From Heterotrichella gracilis (taxonomy: Eukaryota; Sar; Xanthophyceae; Tribonematales; Xanthonemataceae), in assembly GCA_032358255.1 (NCBI GenBank), contig JAULBX010026385.1, positions 166,958 through 230,957 of the forward strand: a DNA stretch of 64,000 nt. Reading direction: 5' to 3'. Below the pieces are notes generated by a model. The model did no database searches, had not been told where the DNA came from, and worked only from the letters and a program-made list of their open reading frames with translations. The position numbers were made by a program, and so were the translations under genes. This document shows, piece by piece, positions 50,242 to 61,100 of this stretch; position 1 is the stretch's first letter; each line of letters starts with the position of its first letter.

Positions 50242-51997
50242 CTAAGCCTCCAGCTTCTTGAGCTCCCTCCTGACTGCGCTGCTCTTCTTCTTCTTGGCGA
50301 GCATGGCCTTGAAGCGGTCAAAGTCGGTTTGGGTGGCCTTCACCTCCTGCTTGGCCAGCTTCTGGCCCCACGAAGACTTGGCAAACTTCTCAAAGGCGCC
50401 TGGGGAAGGGGTGCGAGGGTGAGACAGGAGCGGCAGAAGTGGCAAATGGCAACAGCAGAATGGGTAGCGGCAGGGGCGGTTAGCAATAAGGTAAAGAGTA
50501 GGAGGAGTGAAGGGGTAAGGCGCAGGGGGTGAAAATTGCAACTTCTCCAACACACCCACAGCAGTGCATGCGAGTAGGTCCAGTGCAAAATGGCGCGTTT
50601 TCACCAACCATAGAGGTTGTAAAATGAGCCGCTGGTGGCATGCACATGTGGCGCACCACCCTTACAAACCAGACAAGCACCAAACCTGCTTTCCGCAACA
50701 CTTGCATATTGTACACCTGTCCCAGACATGCGTACTGTGCCATCCTAGCCGTCTGCAGAACTGTAGAAAAGTACCTTTGTGCGCTAAACATCTGCCCAAC
50801 CCAGCGGACAGGCTACATCCACATCACAGCATACACTCTCCGGAACCCAACACAGGCTAACTAGCTGCAGGATGCTGAAACCTGGGCATGTAGTTGCACA
50901 AACATATGTTTTATGGATGTCCCCCCATCCGGTATGCACTTTGCTGCCCTGTGCACTTCGCTGCCTAGAGAAGAGCGCGAGACAGTGAAAACTGCCTGTA
51001 TGTTGTAGTGCGCTCCACCATCACAGCGTGCAGTATGCAATCACTGCTGCAGCTGTTTTGGCAAATAACCCCGGCACGCACACCCAACAAACCCCCTGCC
51101 AGGGTAAGTGCATCACCCAGCTGAGCAACATAACCCATCCATAACGACCACTTCACCCACGTGTCATACTTGCTGCCCAACCCAAAAAGAATACTGCCCA
51201 GTCACCAACAGCGCCCCCCCCTTTCTTTGCAAGTGCCAAGTATAACGCGTTGTGCTAAAGATAATCGCGCAAGGTTGGCCAGTCACTTACCAGACTCCTC
51301 GATGGCAGCCTTCAGCACCTTCTTCTTTGCCAGGCGGGGGATCTCCACCTTGAAGTCGGTGAGGGCCAGGCGCTTGAAGTTGAATACCCGCCTGGTCTCA
51401 TCGGGCCTGTCCACCAGAGCCTGGACAAAGAACATGCCACAGGTTACATCCAGTGACACAGGCTACAGCCATGCCTCCTTTAATGTAGAACCAGTTGGGT
51501 TGGAACCAATACACACACCCTGTGCTGCACTATCCTCATCAGGCCTATACTCCAAGCATGAAAACACCACATCCAGTGAACAAAGGATACTGCTGTTGCT
51601 GGCAGACCCAGTTGGATGCAGCCAAGACACATGTTCTGCGCAGTACCACGCCCACGCAAAGAAACTTGAAATAACAAGGCTTTAACCCAAGTGATGCTTC
51701 GCTGTAGATATGGATGCAACAAGCAAGCCTTTGACATCTGCCCGTTATGGATGCTGCCTGTGACAGGGCGACCCTGCAACCCCTTCCTTCCACCTCGCTC
51801 CACCTCAACTAAGCTGATTCTACGACGTCCGTCCACCCATCCCTACAGCGGCCACATATGCATGCCTCGCTGCTGCTGCTGCCCTTTCTTACCCTGTTCT
51901 GGTCGACCACGTCCACAATCACCACCAGCTTGCCATACTCGGGCCCGTAGTTCACCAGGGCCACCCGCCCAATCTCAACGTAGCGTGAGAACGGCAT
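50242..51997 (-). CDS. RPL14: Large ribosomal subunit protein eL14 (RPL14)
   Basis: Three exons: 51997-51893, 51420-51291 and 50399-50242, giving 130 residues, the normal plant length. [39 protein letters not shown] is the conserved N-terminal KOW-type/SH3 fold. [26 protein letters not shown] and [15 protein letters not shown] follow as in plant eL14. ATG 51997 is chosen because family proteins begin MPF[KS]R. The protein sits on the solvent side of the 60S subunit. The gene is divergent from the mitochondrial carrier. Confidence 0.95.
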
Positions 51998-52406
51998 GGT
52001 TACCACGCCCTGCTGCTAATCGTGCAAAGAGGGCGAGCATAGGAGCCGCCAAGGCTCAAGAACAGTCGAAACTTTTCGCAGGCAGCGCGAAAACCCAGAA
52101 TTTGGTTCGCACCGCCGCCATTTCTGGGATCCCCGTAGGGACCATTGATTAGGGTCTGATTAGGGTTTACGTTAGGGTTTCACGATGGCCCGTCCGACGA
52201 GCCTCGAGTCAGTGAGGCCAAAAGCTGGCGAACCACATAACTGTTCTTACAAGGCTGCTTGGGTCTCAACCCCTTCTGCAGCTTCTGCACTAACAATCCA
52301 ACGTTATTGCATAGTTGTGTATCGGCAGACGACAGCTCTTGTGTTAGGAAGCGTTGGCATGCATAGGCTGCCTGGCAGTGCCCACCACCAGGCAGCTGTG
52401 TAGAAG
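51998..52406. promoter_or_regulatory. Bidirectional promoter interval eL14 / SLC25 carrier
   Basis: Only 409 bases separate the two start codons on opposite strands, so both promoters must lie here (or in untranslated exons). Contains GATTAGGGTCTGATTAGGGT and TTAGGGTTTC at 52146-52181, telobox-like (AAACCCTAA) sequences. Teloboxes are common in plant ribosomal protein promoters. Confidence 0.6.
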
Positions 52407-53794
52407 ATGGAGGAGGCGGAGCAACAACGGCCCCTCCGCCTGATAGACAGGGCGGTGGCGGCGGGAGGCGCTTCGATAGTCTCGGCAATGGTCGTCAACC
52501 CGTTGGATGTAGTCAAGGTGAACTCCCCCGGCAGCCTCGTCCATAATATGCATGCATATGCACCGGACCTCACAAGTACCGATTGAACCGCGCTGTAATA
52601 TTTTGGCCTTGTTGGGTTTCTGAAACCATGGGTTGGGTTTTTGCAGACGCGCATGCAAGCCCGGGCTGTCCCAGACGCACTGCGACGGCTCGCCGAGGAG
52701 CCCCTGCTAGAGTGAGTACACACAACCACCACCAACACCACCACACAACCCAGCATTTTCCACGTATGTGGCTTTCAAAAACCTCTTTTGTCAAATACAG
52801 TTATCGCGCTTTACTTTGCACTGAGGCGCCCCCTCAGACCCTCCATGCCACTTGCACCACACCCAGACTGACACCTTGGCTATGAAGTCAGCCTATTTAT
52901 GAATCCCACTTGCCCTGCAAACCCCACAAACCCTAAACCCTCTCACACCAGGGTCCAACCCACCGCCCCCGCAGGAAGTTCGCCATCGCCAGCTGTCCCA
53001 TGCCCGAGGCGCGCGTCAGCGCAGCAACCTGCACCCCCCACTGCTACACATACGAGTCCACCTTCGACGGCCTGCGCAAGATAGTGCGCCACGAAGGCGC
53101 GCAGGTTTTGTGGCGGGGCACCGACGCTGCGCTGCTGATGGCCATCCCCATGGTGGGGATCTACCTCCCCTTGTATGACCACCTACTCACGCGGTTTTCC
53201 CCCTCGGGAGGGGTCTACGCGCCCATCGCAGCGGGCATAGTGGCGCGCACCATCTCGGTGTATTGCACAGCGCCTCTGGAGCTTCTCCGCACCAGGATAC
53301 AGGCAGACGCCAGCCGGCAAACCGATTTCTGGCGGCACATGCGGCTGGCGGGGAGCCAATCGGGGCTGCTCGCGCGCATGCGGCTAATGTGGACGGGCGT
53401 GGGCGCAACCCTTGCTAGGGATGTGCCATTCTCTGCGATCTACTGGGGGATGGTAGAGCCGATCCGGGGCGCGCTGCTGCCCGCCGATCGGCCGCAGGAG
53501 CCCCCGCAGTCGCACGTCGCGGCGGCCAACATTGCCGCCGGCGGCGCGGCGGGCGCCATCGCCGCCGCCGCCACCACCCCGCTGGATGTGGTCAAGACGC
53601 GCATGCAGCTGGCCGAGGAAGGGGGCGTGGTGGCGTCGCGGGGCATCGTTGCGGCCCTGCGGGGCATCGCGGCGGAGGAGGGGGTGGGGGGGCTGTTCCT
53701 GGGGGTGGGGGCAAGGGCGGTGCGTGCTGCGCCAGCCTGCGCCATCGTGCTTTCCTCCTATGAGGTGCTTAAGTCGTGGCATCGAGCATCGTGA
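52407..53794 (+). CDS. Mitochondrial carrier, SLC25A39/40 (MTM1) type
   Basis: Three exons: 52407-52517, 52647-52711 and 52975-53794, phases matching, about 331 residues. Three mitochondrial-carrier repeats are visible. NPLDVVKTRMQ (repeat 1, split by intron 1), APLELLRTRIQ (repeat 2) and TPLDVVKTRMQL (repeat 3) are the PxD/ExxK/RxR signatures. A long insert with two CxxC-like cysteines in repeat 1 (SCPMPEARVSAATCTPHCYTY) is typical of SLC25A39/40/MTM1. In this group it lies where matrix Fe-S/glutathione sensing has been proposed. GTDAALLMAIPMVGIYLPLYDHL also matches. Likely role: mitochondrial glutathione import or manganese/iron homeostasis in the inner membrane. Exon 3 is strongly GC-rich compared with its neighbours. 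Confidence 0.92.
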
Positions 53795-55173
53795 CTGGGG
53801 ACTGATGCGGTGCAGCATCAGGGGGCCGATGTAGGGTACATATGCAGGGGGAGCGACAGCCCAGAGCCACGCTGAGGCACATGAGGGGTTGGGTGGCGCG
53901 CCTTGGCAGGGTGGCAGCTTTAGCAGCTTTAGCAGCGTTTGAGTGCTGTGAGTACAGATAATCTGAGGGCCCCAGTGGGTGAGGTAAAGAGCCTGACACC
54001 CTTTAATGAGAAAGGGTGTGTGCGTGTTAGGGTTTAGGGTTTGGGTCCAGGCCCCAGAGGCGCTTTCGTTAGTGCCAACGTGAACAGCAAGTCAAGGGGT
54101 TTTGCCTACCGCCCATTTTTTTTGTTTGGGTAATCACTCATGGGTCTGCCGTTGGGTATTCAATCACCAACAAATTCATTTTTTGGGGAAAACGACAAAC
54201 GATTTCCAGAATACCACTCTTTTTTGTCCGAAACTCGTTTAGTTTTACAGCTTTGGGTGGGGCGTAGATGTCATGGGTTCAATTTGCACACTTCCAAACG
54301 ATAATGCAATTCCTTCATGCATAGGCACAGCGTTCTAGGTAAACCTTTCATAGTTTTCGCACACCGTGCGGATTGAATTACTCTTGTGAGGCGCTTCAAA
54401 ACTTACATCCTGGTGAAGCATAGGGCACCGGCCTGGGGTTGCATGGTCTGGTTGCGCATAGGTTTCAACATTTTTACCTGCTCGTTTTCTTGTCGAGCAC
54501 CATGCCACATGCATGTAGCAGTTGGGTGGTGAGGCTGTGTGTGCAAAACCAGCAGATTAGCAGTTGCCGTTCAAAGTCAGTTGGCATTCAATGCAGCATT
54601 CAATGCAATTTGCGCCATTCTCAGAATCTGCCAGGGAGTCAGTGACCCCGGGACTGCAAAAGATGCACTTTACCCAGTGCAACTCTGTCCGGGACCCACC
54701 CAATCCTACGACAGTACGTGTAATTACAGCAACTGCAGAGTCTCGATTACACATCAACAATTGGTACTCTGAAGGTCCTGGGAGTGCCAACCTGGTGATC
54801 CATGGCAATCCTGGATGGACCATCTGTTCACAGGACGTGGGCTGGCTCAGGCTCTGAGCCTGTCTGTCTGCCGCAGGCTGCATCAGCTGCATACTGTAAC
54901 TGCTACATGCGTTGCTTTTCTAACCGCGCAACTGTTTGCCCGAGCCCATTGTGCTATAAAAGATACACCCCACATTTTACGAGCCCATTGTGCTATAGAA
55001 GATACACCTCACATTTTAACCTGAATCACTTCCCCACAGATTCCAGGCAGGGGCGCTCACCCAATAACCCCAAGAACTATCCCTGCCCCAGGCTGACCCA
55101 GTATTCATTCCATGCGGCATCACCCCCTCTGCACACCCCACACCCAGCCAATCAGCTGTCTCCACCCTTGCCA
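53795..55173. other. Convergent spacer between carrier and THO2
   Basis: Holds both 3' flanks. GTTAGGGTTTAGGGTTTGGG lies at 54028-54047. A twofold repeat of the phrase GAGCCCATTGTGCTATA, each followed by GAAGATACACC or similar, lies at 54943-55017 (period about 42). No gene recognised. Confidence 0.5.
54941..55018. repeat. Two-unit direct repeat, period about 40
   Basis: GAGCCCATTGTGCTATAAAA followed by GATACACCCCACATTTTAC, then GAGCCCATTGTGCTATAGAA followed by GATACACCTCACATTTTAA. Near-identical tandem units just beyond the THO2 3' end. Confidence 0.85.
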
Positions 55174-58100
55174 TCATTCCCCCCCCTCCCCTGCATCGCC
55201 GCCCCTCCCCTTGCCCTCCTCCTCCCTTGCCCGCGCCCGCTTGCTCGCCACAATCCTGTCCAACACATTCGAGGCCCCCCCCGCCTCCCCGCGCTGGCGC
55301 CCCCCCCCCCTGCCCCCCACCGGCACAGCAGCAGCTTCAGCAGGGCGCTCGTAGACCTCCCCTCGCTTGCTGTTCCCCACCTTGGCCCCCGACATTTCAC
55401 CATCGGGGCTGGCATCGCGCGCAGCCCCCTTGCTGCGCGAGCTTGCGCGCTCCTTGTGTGGCTTGTCTCCCTTGTGGCTCTCCTCCCTATCCTTGTCCTT
55501 ATCCTTGTCCTTGTCCTTGTGCTTCTCCTTGTGTTTCTCCTTGTGAGGCTTGTCCTTGTCCCTCCCCTTGTCGCCATCCGCGTCGTCACCACCCCGCTTC
55601 TCCTTCTACACAAACATACAGGGAAGTATGTCAGCCGGGGTGCGCGAAAGCCCTAAACCCTAAACCCCGCTTCTCCATCTGCACGCACACAGGAGGTGCC
55701 TCAGCTGGGGTGCTCAAAACCCAAGGGCATACACAGCATTTACCCCCTAGGGCTTGCAAAGCGCCCTAAGACAATGCTGCCAATGTGCACGATTGACAAT
55801 AGCATTCAATCAATGCGCATCTCAAATAGTCTGTGGAACATCTCCCCCCCACATTCACCGTACCTTTGCCTTTTCTTTCTCCTTTGACTTCCCCTTGCCC
55901 CTCCCCTTGTCCCCCTCCCTCCCCTTGTCCCTCTCCCCGTCCTTGTCCTTGTGCTTCCCGCCCTTGTCACGCTTGCTGTCACGCTCCTCAACAGCCTCCA
56001 CTGATGCATCTGCACACACCACACGCCCCACATGGATTACCAACATGCAGGAAATGCTGTATGCGCACCAGAGGTGTTGGTGATGCACAAAGCCTACTGC
56101 GAATTGCAACGCCAAACAGCCCTACACCGCAACCATGGCGCCAACACTGTAGATGTGCATCTCCTACCTTAACCTGCACAGAAGCTTGTGTAACAAGTGA
56201 CAAGATATAGGCTAGGGTTTAGAGGGACGTGCTGCGGGTTTTGACACACGACGATCCAGGGTCTAGCGAAATACTTATGGTCATCATGGATACAGGGAGG
56301 GTATGGCCACGCACCCTCAGCAGGCTCGGTTTTCCTTGCCTTGTGCCTCTCCTCCCTGACCACCTCCTGGGATCGCTCATCCTCTTCCCTTGCCCGCTTA
56401 CGCTCACCCCCCCGCTTGCTTCCCTCGCCATCATCGCTCCCCCTGGCGCTCTCCCTCTCCCTCTCCCTCCCCTTGCCCTGCCCCTTCTCATCACCCTCAT
56501 CGCTCCCCCTGCCCCGCCCACTCTCCCTGCCCCTCCCCTTGCCCTTGTCATCCCCAGACTCCTCCCGCTTGTCCTTGCTCGCATCTTCCCTCCCCTTGCC
56601 CTTCGCCTCCCGGGGATCCTCCTTGGCCGTTTGCCGGGATTCGCGATCCTTGGACTCTGCCCTGGCCTTGCTGGGAGCTGGCGGCTGGTCCTCCCGCGCT
56701 GATTTCACATCCTCCCTGGCCTTGAATTTCTGCTCCCGAGCCTCCCTGACCTCCTCCCTCCCCTTGGGTTTTTCATCCCGGGGATCCTCCCTCCCCTTGG
56801 ATTTGTCATCCCGGGGATCCTCCTTTGCTGTCTGCCGGGAATCGAGATCCCTGGACCCGGCCCTGGGCTGGAAGCGGATTGGCTCCCTCGCTCCCCCTCG
56901 ACCCTGTGGCTTCTCCTCCCGACCCCCTTCTTCCCTCCCCTTTGGCTTCTCCTCCCGGCCCCCCTCCTCCCTCCCCTTGGACTTCTCCTCCCGCCCCCCC
57001 TCTTCCCTCCCCTTGGACTTCTCCTCCCGCCCCTCCCTGGCCCCCTTGCAGTCATCAGCTGCAGCAGGGGTCTTCTCATCCCTCCCTCCATTGGCCTTCT
57101 CCTCCCGAGCCTCCCTAGCATCCTCCCTCCCCTTGGGTTTGTCATCCCGACCCTCCCTCGCTTCCTCCTTCCCCTTGGGTTTCTCATCCCTGCCCCCCTT
57201 GTGGCGGTCATCCGCTGCAGGGGGGGGACCAGGCAGCTCCCGGTCATCCCTCCCCTTGGATTTGCCCTCTGATTGCCCCCCTGGATCGGCCCTGTGCCTG
57301 CAATAGTGGAGAGCGGCAGGTGAGTACTCCCATCGGTGGTGGTTCACACAGCAGAGTTATGCGTGCACGGCATGCATATCGCACACCCTTCCCAAGCGCA
57401 TATGGCACGGTGATGACAGGCTTTCAAGGCCAGACGGTGTAATGACGGCGTCAGTGAACACACCACAAGTCATGTTGGCATGCACACAGTCACCAGGATA
57501 TGAGCCCCAGTTCACAAATCCCGAGTCATGATGATGAACACATGCCCACACTCTTTCCTACCTACGTCCACAGGGGCCACTCACTGCTTGTGTAGGGCTT
57601 AATGATAAAGGACTTGAGGCTTTCGGTTTCACACGCAGCCTAGTGGCACTCACCTACTGACGGCTGTATTGCTCGAGTGCATATAACCAACCAACTAAGT
57701 AACTTGTAACACTCACCGCTTGTGGTCATTGTTGGCCGGGGCGGGGGCAGGCTCCTCCGCCCTCCTTGGCTTGGCATCACCACCCCTCCTTAGGGTCACC
57801 TCCACGACCCTGGGGGCAGCGGAGGGTTCCCTCCCCTGGGACTGGTTCCCATTCCTCCCCTGGTCGCGCAAGGCAGGGGGTGGGGAGCGGGGGGGGAGGC
57901 CGGAGGGCGACGCCTGAAAGAGGGGAGGGGGCAGCGGTGAGGAAATAGAGCATCTCGTGATTGCTCACATAAACGACACTTAAATTGCAATAGTGGTTCA
58001 AACAGTGCCAGTAAAGAGCTGCGTGGCGCCGCATGTCCCAGACTGACTGCTAATCTGGCTGTATTGCTGGAAGGCATGTAACAAACCTACTAACTAACTA

Positions 58101-61100
58101 AATTGTAATGGTGTCCAGCTGATATATGGTCACAGGCAAGCATTCAGGTGCAATCAAGAGAAGTGTTGCCTGCAGGAAACCATTCATTGCCCAGACAGGG
58201 AAGAGCTCTTGCGCCCAGAAATCATTGCACAATGATGAATAGGCACGCGAGCACGCGAGCATGCGAGCAAATGGGGAGACACCACACATTTCCTTGTCCT
58301 GATACCTTAACCTCTAAACCCTAAAACGTACCCCTTCCTCCCTCCCCCTCTTCACACCGCGCGCATCCCTCCCCTGTGCCACAAACGGAGCAGCCTCCGC
58401 CCGCAGCTTGCTGGATGAGCCCACCCTCCCCACCGACCCCCCACCCTCCGGTGCAGGGGGCCCAGGGGGGGTGGCACCCGCCACGCCAGATGGGGAGCCC
58501 ACGGCCCCAGACCCTGATGAGGGTTTCACTCCGATGCCTGGCGGGAGCTTGGAGCGAGCGGCATCCAGGGGCTGCCGGGGCTTCGCAGGGGGCCCCGGGG
58601 GCTCCTTGGAGGTTTTTTCGGAGGGTTTTGGGTCCTCCTTGGGTGGCGCGTCGCGCGGGGGCTTGGGTGGGGCCTCCTTGGGGGGCTTGTCGGAGGGCTT
58701 CTCCGAGGGCTTGGAGGGTTTATCGGAGGGTTTCTCAGAGGGCTTGGAGGGTTTCTCGGAGGGTTTTGAGGGTTTCTCCGAGGGCTTGGGCTTGCTCTGT
58801 GCCTTGCTGCCATCCTTGGCTGCTGCAGGCTGCTGCACAAGAAAAAGGAGGGGTTCAAGCTTGATGTCATGTGTGCGGTGGGGGGTGCGGGGCGTTCACA
58901 GTGAAATGGCAGGGCAAGGAGAAGAAACAGCTACTCTGTTGATCACTGGCTCCATGTCCATCAACCGTTGTCGATCACAGGGCCACATCAATTTCCAATT
59001 GATCCATGGGACTGTGAATCAACTAGTGACATTATTATCCTCCTTGATTGATCCAACCACCCCCCGTCTCCCTTCCTCACCTGCACCTTTGCCCCCCCGG
59101 CCGCCTCACTCCCTGCCGGCTTGCCCCCTGCCGCCGCTGCTGTGCCCGACCGAGCCGCGCTGGCGGTTGAGGGCCCGGACTTCTTCTGAGTAGAGTCCTT
59201 TAGCCCACACTCGGTGTAGGTCTTGAACCTACGCAAGTGGGTGGGAGGGTGTTTAGGGTTTAGGGTTTAGGGACCTATTTGTGAGCAGAATCCTTCAGCT
59301 CACACTCCCTGTAGGTCTTGAACCATGGCAAGTGGGTGAAAGGGTATTCTAGGGTTTTTATCGTAAGGTTTTCACCCACCTGCCCGGGATTGCACGCTCC
59401 CCCTTGAGCGCCGTGAGGTAGGACGACGTGATTGTCTTGATGTCCTGCCGCCCATCCTCGGCATTCAGCTTCTTGATCTTGGCGGTCAGCGAGTCCACGT
59501 GGTTTTGGAAGTAGGGGAACACCTGGGGGCAAGGGAAGAAGATTAGGGTAAGAAATAGCTGCTTGCTAGGGTTTTGGGTAGGGTTTTATACTATCAGGTG
59601 GGTTTGGAAGTAGGGGAACACCTGGGGGCAGGGAAGAGGATTAGGATAAGAAACAGCTACTTGTTAGGGTTTCGGTAAGGTTTTTTGACCATCAGGTGGT
59701 GGTGGAAGCAGGGGAACACCTGGGGGCAGGGAGGGGGCAGGCTGAGAAAACAATGCAAGGTAGGGGGAGACACCTGCAAAATCAGCACGTTCTGCATGAC
59801 CACCATCAAGGCTGCACCCCCCACTCCCCCCACCCCCACCCACCTTGATGAGCTTGTTGAGCACCACCATGGCGTTCCCGATGTGGATGTGCTCCTTGCT
59901 GCTGATGCAGGCCAGGAAGGTGGCATTCGCCACCCAAATGCACACTCCCCATCCACCATTAGCAATTCCAAATGACCACCACGATGTGAACGCACCCCCC
60001 TTACACCCCCATCCCCACCCCACCTTGATCAGCTTGTTGAGCACCATCATGGCGTTTCTGATGTGGATGTGCGATGCATGCCAGGAAGGTGGCATGCACC
60101 ACCCAAACGCACATTCCCCCCACCCCCCCAACACCTTCATCAGCATGGTCCGTATGAACACCACCATGCGGCTGCACCCCTCACCCCCACCCACCTTGAT
60201 CAGCTTGTTGAGCACCATCATGGCGTTTCTGATGTGGATGTGCTCCTTGCTGCTGATACAAGCCAGGAAGGTGGCGTGCAGCTCCGACTGCCAGTGCTTG
60301 AATAGGTTGCGGAACTTGTCAAACTCGCAGTGGGGAGAGTTGGGGTCCCCGTTGCCGGTGGTGAAGCCCGGCTTGGGGCGGCACTCGCGGGTGTAGGTCT
60401 CCTCGTTCTGCAGGGGGGTGGGCAGGGTTAGAGTAGGGTTTTGGGCGGCACACGTGTAGGTGTTCTCGCTCTGCAGCGGGTGGGGTGATGTTTCCAGGGG
60501 GTGTTGGCAATGATTGCAGTAGGCATGCCACACTGGAAACAACGTTTAACCAAGGCTTTCGGCTCTAGAATGGGCGCGAGGTCATGCCCATCGTAACCAC
60601 GCTTCACAGGGCTGTAATGCACACATTTACTCACATGTTTGCTCAAGTAGAAAACACATACGACACCAACCCAACCCCGATCAGACACTACTCCCACTCC
60701 GTCATTACACCCCATCATCCCACGCAGTCCCACATACCATCCATCGCTGGATGACCGCCATGCACTCCCGCAGGAAGATGCCCAGGTTGGCAGCGTCTCG
60801 GTCGGTGCAGCACAGCAGCAGCTTGCACAGCTCGCGCATGGTCTGCGGGCAAATCACAGGGTTTTGTCAGGGATTTGGTGCACAGCATGCGCAGGGGGGG
60901 ACTACAACTTCTTTTCCGCTGTTTTTCATTTTTCAGTTTTTTTGGGTCAGGGTTTTGGGTGGGTTTAATGTGCAACACAGCAGCAGATTGCACAGCCTGC
61001 ACATAATAATGGTGCGCCTGTGCGTACGTGGGTATAGGGTTTTAGATAGGGTGTTGGGTGCAGCACAGCAGCAGGCACACCACTTCAAATTCGCCGCTAC

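Noticed and set aside
54802-55656. Plus-strand Pro/Leu/Val-rich frame of 284 codons
   Set aside because: Overlaps the last THO2 exon in antisense and the spacer; composition is a shadow of the K/D/E-rich minus-strand coding sequence.
56341-57306. Long Leu/Ser/Pro-rich plus-strand reading frame of 321 codons
   Set aside because: It is the reverse complement of the highly repetitive THO2 tail. Low-complexity charged codons read as Leu/Ser/Pro on the other strand, and no start, splice or domain supports it.
59500-60300. Repeats as a CRISPR array
   Set aside because: Repeat units are exon copies in a eukaryotic gene with long divergent spacers; no cas genes.
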